Position numbers and translations under genes: made by a program. The notes under the pieces were generated by a model. The model saw only the letters and a program-made list of their open reading frames with translations, did no database searches and had not been told where the DNA came from. From NCBI GenBank assembly GCA_002707785.1, contig PANW01000068.1:100954-159739 (forward strand): 58,786 bases of DNA. The letters run 5' to 3'. This DNA is from Cellvibrionaceae bacterium. Its GTDB lineage: Bacteria; Pseudomonadota; Gammaproteobacteria; Pseudomonadales; Cellvibrionaceae. This document shows positions 26,885 through 35,807 of the stretch, piece by piece. The first letter of the stretch is position 1; the number at the start of each line of letters is the position of its first letter.

Positions 26885-28090
26885 CTAGCGCTTTTTTGCT
26901 CTCAGCACTACAAATTTTCGGTCTGCAGCAATGGTGCTCGAATTGCCAAATAGGCGTTTGAGCTTGCTATGGTAGTTGAGATGTCTATTTCCGATGACCC
27001 ACAAACTGCCTCCGGATCTTAATACGCGTTTGGCGTCGTTAAACATTTTCCAGGCCAAGTGATCTCCGACAACTGTTTGCTGATGAAACGGAGGGTTGTT
27101 CAGAATAATGTCGGCGCTCTCTGAGGTGAAATCCGTCAAACTATCGCCGCTGGAAAAGTGGCAGTGATGGGTGGATGTCAGCGCGCGTTCGGCGTTGGAT
27201 TTGGCACTTTCAACCGCCATATAGGATTCGTCAACAAAGTGCACGCGAGCATCGGGATGGTTTTTGGCTGCAGCAATACCCAGCAGTCCATTCCCACAAC
27301 CGAGATCAATAATGTCTTCGGCATTAGGCTGAACGGGGAGATGCTGTAAAAACAAGCGGGTTCCAATGTCGAGACTGGCCCGGGAGAAGACGTTGGCGTG
27401 GTTTTCAATGTCGAAGTCTAGTGATTGTCTGAATTCTTCGGGTAAATCAGCGGGCTTTAACCGATAGCTGCTCGGATAAGGTGATTGGCTTTCCCAGCGT
27501 TCTGGCACTGGGTTACAAAAAATAAGACGCGCTTTCTTACGGGCCAATGAGGTTGTCGTGTCCCCCAATATACGCTCGAACGTTTTTAGGGTGTTGGTAT
27601 GCACATTTTTTACCATACCGGCAGCCACTATGCGGGTTTGAGGCTGAATAACCTGGCGCAGATGGTAGAGCTGGTGTTCCAGCAGCGCGGTGGTCTTTGG
27701 AATCTTGATAACGATCAGATCCACAGGCTGCTCTGGCCATTGCAGGGAATCGAGTAACGTCAGTGATTGTTCAGTAGCTGTCTCATCGAGCCGGTTGCGC
27801 TGAAGGTTGTCGAGACAGCCTCTGCGTGCCAAATAGGAATCGTTCTGCCAATAGCGCCGCCATTGATGCAGGGCTACGGCGAGGGCACCAAAGCTGTCAT
27901 TAAGGATAAAAGCCGAATTTTCTCCCTCGATGTGTTGTGGATTATTTTCATGGATCCATTGCAGTAAATACTCGTCGGCGGCGTCCCAAGCTCTCAGTGG
28001 TTGCTGCTTGTGCTGGTTTTCCTTTGAGACAGGAAACCGTTGTAGCTCAAAGTGGCCGTAGGGGCTATTGAATCGCGTATTTTCTGACAT
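26885..28090 (-). CDS. rlmG: 23S rRNA (guanine-N2) methyltransferase RlmG
   Basis: A 401-residue RsmC/RlmG-type methyltransferase that makes m2G1835 in 23S rRNA. The N-terminal degenerate domain begins MSENTRFNSPYGHFELQRFP and includes LRAWDAADEYLLQ, strongly RlmG-like. The C-terminal catalytic domain has the SAM motif IIDLGCGNGLLGI (near 280) and the N-N-P-P-F motif (ILNNPPFHQ, near 345). The start at 28090 matches the family's N-terminus; the frame upstream to 28144 adds 18 residues. The upstream side is the long non-coding region with the 46-bp elements. Confidence 0.94.
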   Translation of the reverse strand: MSENTRFNSPYGHFELQRFPVSKENQHKQQPLRAWDAADEYLLQWIHENNPQHIEGENSAFILNDSFGALAVALHQWRRYWQNDSYLARRGCLDNLQRNRLDETATEQSLTLLDSLQWPEQPVDLIVIKIPKTTALLEHQLYHLRQVIQPQTRIVAAGMVKNVHTNTLKTFERILGDTTTSLARKKARLIFCNPVPERWESQSPYPSSYRLKPADLPEEFRQSLDFDIENHANVFSRASLDIGTRLFLQHLPVQPNAEDIIDLGCGNGLLGIAAAKNHPDARVHFVDESYMAVESAKSNAERALTSTHHCHFSSGDSLTDFTSESADIILNNPPFHQQTVVGDHLAWKMFNDAKRVLRSGGSLWVIGNRHLNYHSKLKRLFGNSSTIAADRKFVVLRAKKR

Positions 28091-28248
28091 GTGGGCAATG
28101 CTCGAGAGGTTCCGCCACCGAGTGTCGGCGCGATAGTGCGTCAAGGTGGCGCATTATAGCGACTCGATCTGGAGATGCGCAGTGATTTCTGTGTGGTTAA
28201 AAAATGAGCGCTACGGCGCAGCGCAGATGGCACTAGGAGAATCGCACT

Positions 28249-28294
28249 CTATCCACAGTTTGTCAGAATCCTTGCTCATGATAATTGTGGGTAA
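28249..28294 (+). repeat. 46-bp element, copy 1
   Basis: CTATCCACA at the left and TGTGGGTAA at the right, facing each other, each one mismatch from the DnaA box TTATNCACA. CTTGCTCA lies at offset 22, exactly as in copies 2 and 3. The left box is followed by GTTTGT as in copy 3. Confidence 0.75.
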
Positions 28295-28419
28295 AGCACT
28301 AATTTCGATTCCGAGTACTGCCTTGGGGATAACAGTTTGATTCTAGAAATGTGCGCTAAGTTATTGATTAAACAGTGAACATATTTCGCCAGCCTAGGTG
28401 CGCTCTGGTGTGTAGAGGG

Positions 28420-28465
28420 TTTTCCACAGCTTATCAGGTGTCTTGCTCAATCTTATTGTGAGTTA
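28420..28465 (+). repeat. 46-bp element, copy 2
   Basis: Left box TTTTCCACA (one mismatch to the DnaA consensus), CTTGCTCA at offset 22, right box TGTGAGTTA (two mismatches on the opposite strand). Same total length and spacing as copies 1 and 3; the intervening bases differ. Confidence 0.72.
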
Positions 28466-28518
28466 TATGAGGGGAGGGATAACTAGGTGGTTCTGACGCT
28501 GAGACTAGCGTGTCGGCG

Positions 28519-28542
28519 TGTGGGTAAATCCATTGTGTATAA
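28519..28542 (-). promoter_or_regulatory. Pair of DnaA-box-like 9-mers, one perfect
   Basis: On the minus strand TTATACACA (28534-28542) matches the DnaA box consensus TTATNCACA exactly; six bases away, TTACCCACA (28519-28527) has one mismatch. They are direct repeats between copies 2 and 3 of the 46-bp element. Confidence 0.6.
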
Positions 28543-28669
28543 GTGTTGGTTGAAGCTTTGGGACGGGCAAGTTTTGTTCATCAATCTAGTTCAAGTGACC
28601 CAACTACCCTCTATTGGTCAGTTAATGAACGAGCTTGTTGACGTTAGACTGCATAAGGGCTGGAGCAGG

Positions 28670-28715
28670 GTATCCACAGTTTGTGGGGGCGCTTGCTCAG
28701 GGAATCTGTGGGTTA
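28670..28715 (+). repeat. 46-bp element, copy 3
   Basis: Left box GTATCCACA, followed by GTTTGT as in copy 1; CTTGCTCA at offset 22; right box TGTGGGTTA. Same length and orientation as copies 1 and 2, at separations of 171 and 250 bp. Confidence 0.75.
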
Positions 28716-28796
28716 TAAGGCCGCGTTGATAGCCATTGGGTAAGATGGGGATAGTCTGTGAGAAGAGGTGCGTCGTGGCACCTCTGCCAAGGGGTG

Positions 28797-29807
28797 TTAG
28801 AGATCAACCGATAGGGATTTTAGTTGCTGGTGCAGGTCTTCGGGTAAATCCAGCGCGCGCAGTAGTTTGTCCACAGCCTTGGGAGGATGAAACTCTGTAG
28901 CAGTTAAGACCTCACAGACTAAATTGGCTTGATAGAGGGTGTGACCATAGAGATTAACCTTGTCTCCGGCGGCAATTTTCACTTGTTGTTGCAGAGCTTC
29001 ACAGAGGACTTCTGGAAATTCCCATTCTCGGGCGATGCGCACACTGAGTTGTGCGGCATGCTCCTTTAACAGCGGCGCAAAAACGTCGTAGCCGGGAGCC
29101 TCTGTGTCGCTGTCCTTGTCGTCGCCTAATTCTCTGCACAGTTCACTGAAGGCGGTGATGATGCCGATGTCATGGATTAAGCCCAACAGGTAAGCGTTAT
29201 AGGGCTCACCACCTTTGACTTCGGCGATACGCTCACAGGCGACGGCGCATTGCAGCGAGTGCTGCCAGAGTTGTTCTCCAAACTGGTGAAAATAGGGGGA
29301 GTCTTTTTGTATTACAGGTTGCATGACCGCGGCCGATAGCACCGAGCGCAACCCCTCGATTCCCAATTTGACTACCGCGGTATCGATGGCCGTGATGCGT
29401 TTGTGCCCTGGGTTGAAATAAACCGTGTTCGCCAGTTTCAGTACGGCTGCGCTCATTGCTGGATCTTTATTGATGATGGCGACATAGCTCTGAGCATTGC
29501 TGTCAGGATCGCGTAAGCTGCGCATTAGTCTAGGGATAACCGCAGGCAATCTCGGAATGACACGGGTCTGCGAGTTGTCGTTGAGTAATCGTTTTACTTT
29601 CGCAACCGCTTCCTTGTGTTTTTTGCTGATTGACGAGGAAGCCAATCCCGGCAATAGGGCCCTAAAGAAGCCGTCATTGATAGACTGAGTTCCCATGGAA
29701 TAGGGTTCAGCCACGATAAATGAGTGTTTGTCTAAGCGACGGGATTCGCTGGTGACTTGGGTTGTGGCTTTTTTAGCAAAGAGTTTCTTTAGTAAGGAAA
29801 GGGCCAT
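28797..29807 (-). CDS. HDOD-domain regulatory protein
   Basis: A 336-residue cytosolic protein with an HDOD domain over about residues 75-290: LPAVIPRLMRSLRDPDSNAQSYVAIINKDPAMSAAVLKLANTVYF, then a degenerate HD region (LLGLIHDIGIITAF keeps one H-D pair) and HAAQLSVRIAREWEFPE. HDOD proteins lack phosphohydrolase activity in most cases and act as signalling scaffolds linked with motility, c-di-GMP and stress. The ATG at 29807 gives MALSLLKKLFAKK, a short amphipathic start seen in relatives; the frame to 29867 adds 20 residues. It is divergent from the large hybrid kinase at 30086 across a 278-bp gap with a strong hairpin. Confidence 0.87.
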   Translation of the reverse strand: MALSLLKKLFAKKATTQVTSESRRLDKHSFIVAEPYSMGTQSINDGFFRALLPGLASSSISKKHKEAVAKVKRLLNDNSQTRVIPRLPAVIPRLMRSLRDPDSNAQSYVAIINKDPAMSAAVLKLANTVYFNPGHKRITAIDTAVVKLGIEGLRSVLSAAVMQPVIQKDSPYFHQFGEQLWQHSLQCAVACERIAEVKGGEPYNAYLLGLIHDIGIITAFSELCRELGDDKDSDTEAPGYDVFAPLLKEHAAQLSVRIAREWEFPEVLCEALQQQVKIAAGDKVNLYGHTLYQANLVCEVLTATEFHPPKAVDKLLRALDLPEDLHQQLKSLSVDL

Positions 29808-29998
29808 GATACGTCTTGTGTTGGGTGAGTGAGAGTGTTCATTGCTCGGGATCAATTCCTCTCCCATCGACTAAGGTTAGTTGGATTGCGCTTAATTACC
29901 AGCTTTCACAACAGCTTGCGGTCGTAGGAGAGGAAAAATTGTTATTTTTTAGCTAGATTTAGTCAAGGTCAACGGCAAACCTTACAGGTTCTTTAAAT

Positions 29999-30042
29999 AT
30001 CAGTGTTTTCGTGGTGCCAATGTAAGCCACGAAAACACTGAT
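29999..30042. promoter_or_regulatory. Perfect 16-bp inverted repeat in a divergent promoter region
   Basis: ATCAGTGTTTTCGTGG is followed by a 12-nt spacer and its exact reverse complement CCACGAAAACACTGAT. It lies 44 bp upstream of the hybrid kinase start. No T-run follows, so it is unlikely to be a terminator. It may be an operator for a dimeric regulator or a structured 5' leader of the kinase mRNA. Confidence 0.6.
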
Positions 30043-30085
30043 TCGATTGGATGCGGGCCGCACGATTGCTCAATAGTATAGGGAT

Positions 30086-33000
30086 ATGATGGATAAGTGG
30101 ATCCGCTTTCGCTTACAGTGGTTAGCCTCGGTGGTTGGCCTTTGTCTGCTGCCGTCGGTACTTGCGATCTTAGGTGTCGATTTTACTTCGTCCAGCCTGG
30201 CGCCCGAGCAAGCCGTGGGTGCCGCAGATGGCGATGAGTCGCTGACGACTGAAAACCTCTTCTACCTGCTTGCCGGAGCACTGCATCATGCGTTGCTCGA
30301 ATGGACTGCGGTCAGTCTTGCTCTAGTAGCGGCAACAGTATCGATTTTTCATTACCGTGTCTTTGGTGACGTTACCGTGCCTGTGGTGGGGATGGCGGTG
30401 TTGGCCGCCGGTGGAGTAGATGCTTTTCACACCTTGGCGGCAACACGACTGATTGAATCTGGCGCAGCCAATGTCGATTTTATTCCTTTCACTTGGGCGC
30501 TTTCTCGTATTTTTAATGCGAGCGTTATGATTGTTGCCGCGGGTATCAGCCTTTGGTTGCACCGGCGCTCGGCGCAGACTGGGCCCGCTGCGGTAAATGG
30601 TTTAAGCGAGCGCCCGATACGTTTTCTGTTGCTGATGGCGGCGATTTTTTTGGCGTTGGCTTATCTCTCGGTTCATTTGGCAGCAACCAGTGAAAGCCTA
30701 CCGCAGACGATGTTCCCCAGTGCATACATCTCTCGTCCATTTGACGTCTTGCCTTTGGCGCTATTTTTATTGGGTGGAACCCTATATTGGGTCTGGTATC
30801 AACAAAAACACACGCTGGCAGCTTTCGCCTTGGTGATTAGTATCATTCCGCAAATTGCGACTCAGCTGCATATGGCTTTTGGTTCGACCGCGCTGTTTGA
30901 TCATCATTTTAACGTGGCGCACGGACTCAAGGTGGTTGCTTATGCTGCCATTTTGTTTGGCCTACTGTTTGATTTTATCGTTAAGGCACAGCGAACGAAC
31001 ACGTCCACTAGAGATAGCTCTTTGGCGGACAATACGGTGCTTTTTCATGTGGATGTTGACGAGTTGGAAGTAGGGCGCGCATCTCGTCCACTGCAAGTAT
31101 CCTTGCCCATCATGGCATTCTTTTTGGCGCTTACGGTCGCACTTCTGGTTAGTTTCAGTTTTTATTTTGAGAGCGAGCGTCTCATTCGAAAAAATAGCGT
31201 TGAAAAATTGAGAATTGAGAGTGCGCTGGTGGAACCCTTGTTGGAACAGCTCTATTTACAATCATCCAGCGATGTTCTTTTCTTGAGTCAGACGCCACCA
31301 ATCGAAGGGTTGATCGACGCTAAGAATAAAGAGGAAGAGTTTGAGTATGACCTTTGGCATGATAGCTTAACGATTATTTTTTCTGAGATTCTCAACAGTA
31401 AACCTGACTACTATAGAATTTCCTATGTGGGGGTGGCTGATCAAGGGCGTGAGCTTGTGAGTGTGGTCAGAAATATCGGTGGCGTACATAGCGTACCGAA
31501 AACGCTGTTACAATTTGAGGGTTCAGAAAACTACTACCAATCATCACTTTTGACGCAGCCCGGCTCTGTTGCCATCTCCAATGTCGAGCTCAAGAGAATT
31601 CAGGGCGAAATCGTTCTTCCTCATCAACCTGTTGTTCGAATATCAACCCCGATCTACGATCCGAATAGTGGTGACTTGTTTGGTGTCATTATCATTCATG
31701 TAAATTTTGGTCGCTTTATGACCAATCTCGTTGAAGATAAGCTTAGTGGATTTAATTTGTACTTGGCCAATTTCGAAGGGGATTACATCTATCACCCAGA
31801 TCCCGCTAAACGTTTCTCAGCTGAACTGAAACACAACTTTTTTCTACAAAAGGAGTTTCCCCAGCTGGCAGAAGTGATCGAAAATAAGACAGATGAACAG
31901 GGGTTTAATGATTTGAAAAATGAGTACGAAGTCATCTTTCCTTCTTACTTTCTTTTTATTCATCTATCGAAATATGGCGGTCATCAACCATTGTTACTCT
32001 TGTTGCAGCATGGCGAGGATACTCTAACTGCAGAGTTACAGAGCTTTCGAAATCGCAGTTTGATGCTCGGTGTTTCTTTAGCGCTTATTGCCTTGGCGTT
32101 AGCGGTGATATTTTCTCGTCGAGTCACTCGGCCTTTAACCGCTATGATAGCAGCGGTACAGGACTATGAGCAATCGGGACAGTTGGAGGGATTGCCGACC
32201 AAAGCGTCAGATGAAATCGGTGTGCTCGCAAGGAGCTTTCACAACCTACTTCAGCGAATGAATCAGGCTTTGACCGATCAGCATAGTATGGCCACCACTT
32301 ATCAAGAAACGTCGGATCGATTGCAGGCGATTGTGGACTCTGCAGTGGATGCCATCATTACGATTGATCGAGCCGGTCAAATATTGTCCTTCAATCACGC
32401 CGCTGAAGTAATGTTTGGTTACGAAGAAACTCAGGCTATTGGTAAGAATGTCGCCCTGCTCATGCCAGCGTCTCACGCCAAGCAGCACGATCAATACATA
32501 GATAACTACCAATCAAGTGGTATCAGTAAAATTATCGGTATTGGTCGAGAGTTAACCGCAGTCACTAAAGCTGGGGAAGAGTTCCCGATTCACTTGGCTA
32601 TTTCTGAAATTAACTTGAAGGACGGTGTGATTTATACCGGAATTATTCGAGATATTTCCGCGCAGAAAGCCGCAGAAAAGGCATTGATTGAAGGTAAGGA
32701 AGCTGCTGAAAATGCAGCTCGTTATAAATCGGAATTTCTTGCCAGTATGAGCCATGAGATTCGCACCCCGATGAATGGTGTTCTGGGTATGCTGGGATTG
32801 TTGAAGCGCAGTAACCTTAGCAAAGAGCAAGATCATTACGCTGAACTTGCCCGCTCCAGTGCGGATTCACTGTTGACGATCATTAATGACATTCTAGACT
32901 TTTCAAAGGTGGAGGCCGGTAAGTTAGAACTGGAAATACTGGATTTCAACTTAAACAGTCAGCTGGGGGAATTTGCTGAGTCAATAAGCCCTAAGGCGCA

Positions 33001-34768
33001 AGAAAAAGGGTTGGAGGTTATTCTCGATGTGACGGCCGTAGATCGCTCTATGGTGAGAGGCGATCCCGGGCGTATACGTCAAGTTCTTACTAATTTGGTG
33101 GGCAACGCGATTAAGTTTACCGAATCCGGGGAAATTGCGATTCGAGCGGCATTAGAGCCCGGACTCCAAGGTAAACTGCGATTTCAATGCAGCGTTAGTG
33201 ATACCGGTATTGGTATTGCTCCCGACAAGATTGATGGTTTGTTCGATTCTTTCACGCAAGTGGACGCTTCTACCACTCGTAAGTTTGGCGGCACGGGGCT
33301 CGGTTTGTCGATTGTAAAACAGTTGTGCGAATTGATGCAGGGGCAGGTGTCGGTAACGAGTAGCGAGAACAAAGGCAGCTGTTTTTCTTTTGAGGTGGAG
33401 CTAGAGGAAAGTTCGCAATCGCGAGATCTACTGCCCAGTGTGGACATCCGTGGCTCGAAGATTCTGGTAGTGGATGATAATTCCACCAATCGAGCTGTGC
33501 TACGAGGACAGCTCGAGTCTTGGGGGGCGGAGGTTAGTGAGGCGGAGAGCGCCAAACAAGCTTTGAACTTGATGGAAGCTTGTGTCGATGGTGCGCAAGA
33601 GGAGTTTCAGGTGGCGTTCTTGGATATGCAAATGCCCGAAGTGGATGGCATGGAGTTGGGGCGTTTGATTCGTGAGGACTTTCGTTTTGAAGAAACTAAG
33701 CTGGTGATGATGACATCCATGGCTCGTCGGGGAGATGCACAGCGATTTGCAGACATAGGCTTTAGTGCCTATTTCCCCAAACCGACGACGACTTCAGATT
33801 TGTTTGATGCGTTACAGGTAGTGATGTCAGGCGGTGAGGTGTTGGAGCGCGCCCAACCGCTGGTAACCTCTCACTATGTAAAAGAGTTGAATGCCGAAGA
33901 GCCGCTGCCAATTGAACACAAGCGTTGGTCAAAATCAGCGAGACTGCTATTGGTCGAAGATAATCACATCAATCAGGCGGTAGCGTTAGGGGTTCTGGAA
34001 GATCTAGGCCTGCACAGTGACGTGGCGGGAAACGGTATAGAAGCTCTGATTGCCATTAAAGACGCTACGGATACGGCACCTTATCACTTAGTACTGATGG
34101 ACTGTCAGATGCCTGATATGGATGGCTACGAAGCGACTCGGCAGATTCGTGAAGGAGTGGCCGGTGAGCGTGCATTGGAGCTACCGATTATCGCCATGAC
34201 GGCCAACGCCATGATTGGTGATAAAGAGAAATGTTTACAAGCGGGTATGAACGATTACCTATCCAAACCAATCGACAATGATGCCTTGGAGGCCAAGTTG
34301 ATTCAGTGGTTACCCCAAGAGCTGCAATTGGCCGAAGACAGAGATCAATCGGTAAACGACTCGAAAGTAGAGAATCGCATCGACGAAGACATGCCCCAAT
34401 CAAATGGGGCTGATGAGGATACGACGTCCATTTGGGATAGGAAGGGGGCGCTGAAGCGGGTTCGAGGCAAAGAGGAGCGTTTGCTGCATTTAATTGGTTT
34501 GTTTGTCGATGATATGCCCGAGCGTGTGGAGCAGGTGCTGCGCGCATTGGCGGAGGGGGACTGCGAAACGGTGGTCCATCAATCACATGCCATTAAGGGC
34601 ATATCGGCCAATTTGGGAGCTGTGAAGTTGATGGCCATTGTTGCTGAACTCGAACAACTAGCACTAGAGAAAGATGTGGATTCCGCGAGATCTCTGGAGC
34701 CAAGTTTCACTCAGTGTTTTAATGATATACAAACTCATCTTAGCCGCTACCGTGATAACGCCTCATGA
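30086..34768 (+). CDS. Large hybrid sensor kinase (MASE3-like, HAMP, PAS, HK, REC, REC, HPT)
   Basis: A 1,560-residue phosphorelay protein. It has an N-terminal seven- to eight-helix membrane sensor (about 10-300, resembling MASE3: ALHHALLEW and VDAFHTL motifs), another helix (about 335-360), a periplasmic Cache-like domain (360-650), a helix (655-675), HAMP (677-730), PAS (745-865), HisKA with H890 ([15 protein letters not shown]), HATPase (about 975-1105), receiver 1 with D1180 (FLDMQMP), receiver 2 with D1339 (LMDCQMP) and a C-terminal HPT domain with H1501 (SHAIKGISANLG). This is a complete four-step relay in one chain, BarA-like in output layout, needing only a cognate response regulator. 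The start has AGGGAT upstream; ATGs at 30086 and 30089 are both possible. It is a paralogue of the protein encoded at 39541. Confidence 0.92.
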   Translation: MMDKWIRFRLQWLASVVGLCLLPSVLAILGVDFTSSSLAPEQAVGAADGDESLTTENLFYLLAGALHHALLEWTAVSLALVAATVSIFHYRVFGDVTVPVVGMAVLAAGGVDAFHTLAATRLIESGAANVDFIPFTWALSRIFNASVMIVAAGISLWLHRRSAQTGPAAVNGLSERPIRFLLLMAAIFLALAYLSVHLAATSESLPQTMFPSAYISRPFDVLPLALFLLGGTLYWVWYQQKHTLAAFALVISIIPQIATQLHMAFGSTALFDHHFNVAHGLKVVAYAAILFGLLFDFIVKAQRTNTSTRDSSLADNTVLFHVDVDELEVGRASRPLQVSLPIMAFFLALTVALLVSFSFYFESERLIRKNSVEKLRIESALVEPLLEQLYLQSSSDVLFLSQTPPIEGLIDAKNKEEEFEYDLWHDSLTIIFSEILNSKPDYYRISYVGVADQGRELVSVVRNIGGVHSVPKTLLQFEGSENYYQSSLLTQPGSVAISNVELKRIQGEIVLPHQPVVRISTPIYDPNSGDLFGVIIIHVNFGRFMTNLVEDKLSGFNLYLANFEGDYIYHPDPAKRFSAELKHNFFLQKEFPQLAEVIENKTDEQGFNDLKNEYEVIFPSYFLFIHLSKYGGHQPLLLLLQHGEDTLTAELQSFRNRSLMLGVSLALIALALAVIFSRRVTRPLTAMIAAVQDYEQSGQLEGLPTKASDEIGVLARSFHNLLQRMNQALTDQHSMATTYQETSDRLQAIVDSAVDAIITIDRAGQILSFNHAAEVMFGYEETQAIGKNVALLMPASHAKQHDQYIDNYQSSGISKIIGIGRELTAVTKAGEEFPIHLAISEINLKDGVIYTGIIRDISAQKAAEKALIEGKEAAENAARYKSEFLASMSHEIRTPMNGVLGMLGLLKRSNLSKEQDHYAELARSSADSLLTIINDILDFSKVEAGKLELEILDFNLNSQLGEFAESISPKAQEKGLEVILDVTAVDRSMVRGDPGRIRQVLTNLVGNAIKFTESGEIAIRAALEPGLQGKLRFQCSVSDTGIGIAPDKIDGLFDSFTQVDASTTRKFGGTGLGLSIVKQLCELMQGQVSVTSSENKGSCFSFEVELEESSQSRDLLPSVDIRGSKILVVDDNSTNRAVLRGQLESWGAEVSEAESAKQALNLMEACVDGAQEEFQVAFLDMQMPEVDGMELGRLIREDFRFEETKLVMMTSMARRGDAQRFADIGFSAYFPKPTTTSDLFDALQVVMSGGEVLERAQPLVTSHYVKELNAEEPLPIEHKRWSKSARLLLVEDNHINQAVALGVLEDLGLHSDVAGNGIEALIAIKDATDTAPYHLVLMDCQMPDMDGYEATRQIREGVAGERALELPIIAMTANAMIGDKEKCLQAGMNDYLSKPIDNDALEAKLIQWLPQELQLAEDRDQSVNDSKVENRIDEDMPQSNGADEDTTSIWDRKGALKRVRGKEERLLHLIGLFVDDMPERVEQVLRALAEGDCETVVHQSHAIKGISANLGAVKLMAIVAELEQLALEKDVDSARSLEPSFTQCFNDIQTHLSRYRDNAS

Positions 34769-34851
34769 TTTCAGCGCTGCGAAACGTCCTTCTGCCGCTC
34801 ACCATAAGACCTTAATTTGGCCGGAATCTGCCTCGGTTGCCCTTTTAGGGT

Positions 34852-35793
34852 GTGATAGACTCTGCAGCGTTTTCTACTCTCCATGGTGAAATTTTGAGCA
34901 AACAAAGTGTCGAGTTCAAGGGTGATTTGCTCATGGTTTCCGTCGCGCTCTTCGCGGCCTTCGGATGGCTTTTTTCCCAGCAAGCGTTGCAGTCCTTTAG
35001 CCCATTCTGGTTCTTGGCTTTGCGCTTCTTGTCTGCGGGTATTGTGGTTTCAATTGTCGCCTGGCGAACATTGGCGTCTCTCTCGATTGCTCAGTGGAGT
35101 GTGTGCTTAAGATTGGGATTCGTAATGGGAGTGGCGTTATTGTTGTGGGTTACGGGTCTTAGTCATAGTCGTCATTTGGGGGAGAGCGCCTTTATAGCCA
35201 GTCTTGCGGTTATCTATGTACCTATCATCGGGCGATTCATTTATGGTACTAAAATTACACGCAGCCTGCTTTTCCCTCTGCTGTTGGCCATCACTGGGTT
35301 GGCAACACTGATGTTGAAAAATGGTTTTTCAGTGGAAAAATCTCAACTCTATCTTTTGATTGCTGCGCTAATCTTCGCCGCGCACTTTGTGGTGACAGCC
35401 ACGGTCGTTCGCAGCATGCCTGCAGTGGCGATCACTGCCACGCAAATGTTGAGTGTGGGTGTGGTCGCCTTAGTGATGGCGTTGATTAACGAACCGTTGC
35501 AAAACATGGATGTGGGAATGGTGGCGTGGCAGTGGATGGTGTGGAGTATCTTTGTTGCCTCTCTGCTGCGCTTTGCCATCCAAACTTATGCGATGAAACT
35601 GACCAGTGCTAATAATGCGGGCATGATTTTGGTACTTGAGCCGGTATTTACTGTACTAATCGCCTCTTGGTATCTAGATGAAACTCTGTCGTTTAGCCAG
35701 TGGATAGGTTGTGGTCTCATTTTTAGTGCGATTGTGGTGTATCAGTATCTTCGCCTACTGGAAACTCGATCTTTAGTTTCGGGTTCCAGTTAG
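34852..35793 (+). CDS. EamA/DMT-superfamily transporter
   Basis: A protein of up to 313 residues with ten predicted transmembrane helices in two EamA repeats. The first repeat contains FSPFWFLALRFLSAGIVV (a typical EamA helix 1-2 region); the second has ANNAGMILVLEPVFTVLIASWYLDETLSFSQWIGCGLIFSAI near the C-terminus. DMT proteins export amino acids or small metabolites; the substrate here is unknown. The start is uncertain: GTG at 34852 (longest), TTG at 34894 and ATG at 34933 are all possible, and the last has AAGGGTG about 8 bases upstream. It is convergent with the LysR gene, 14 bp away. Confidence 0.86.
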   Translation: MIDSAAFSTLHGEILSKQSVEFKGDLLMVSVALFAAFGWLFSQQALQSFSPFWFLALRFLSAGIVVSIVAWRTLASLSIAQWSVCLRLGFVMGVALLLWVTGLSHSRHLGESAFIASLAVIYVPIIGRFIYGTKITRSLLFPLLLAITGLATLMLKNGFSVEKSQLYLLIAALIFAAHFVVTATVVRSMPAVAITATQMLSVGVVALVMALINEPLQNMDVGMVAWQWMVWSIFVASLLRFAIQTYAMKLTSANNAGMILVLEPVFTVLIASWYLDETLSFSQWIGCGLIFSAIVVYQYLRLLETRSLVSGSS

Positions 35794-35807
35794 CAATGTC
35801 GGCTTAG

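Larger units (their letters stand above)
28091..28796. other. Long non-coding region with repeated DnaA-box-like elements
   Basis: About 700 bp between rlmG and the HDOD gene (both minus strand) with no convincing gene; the longest frames (64 and 80 codons) have no ribosome binding site or family resemblance. It contains three 46-bp elements (28249-28294, 28420-28465, 28670-28715) and a pair of DnaA-box-like 9-mers at 28519-28542, listed separately. The probable promoter of rlmG is at its left end. Confidence 0.75.

Noticed and set aside
28249-28715. The three 46-bp elements as a CRISPR array
   Set aside because: Only three copies, internal sequence diverged, and separations (171 and 250 bp) are unequal and far too long.
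28249-28715. Chromosome origin (oriC)
   Set aside because: DnaA-box-like sites are present, but there is no clear AT-rich unwinding region and no neighbouring dnaA, dnaN, mnmG or rpmH genes; a secondary DnaA-binding locus is more plausible.
28487-28729. 80-codon plus-strand frame in the non-coding region
   Set aside because: No ribosome binding site, no family resemblance, and it overlaps the conserved 46-bp element, which explains the sequence better.
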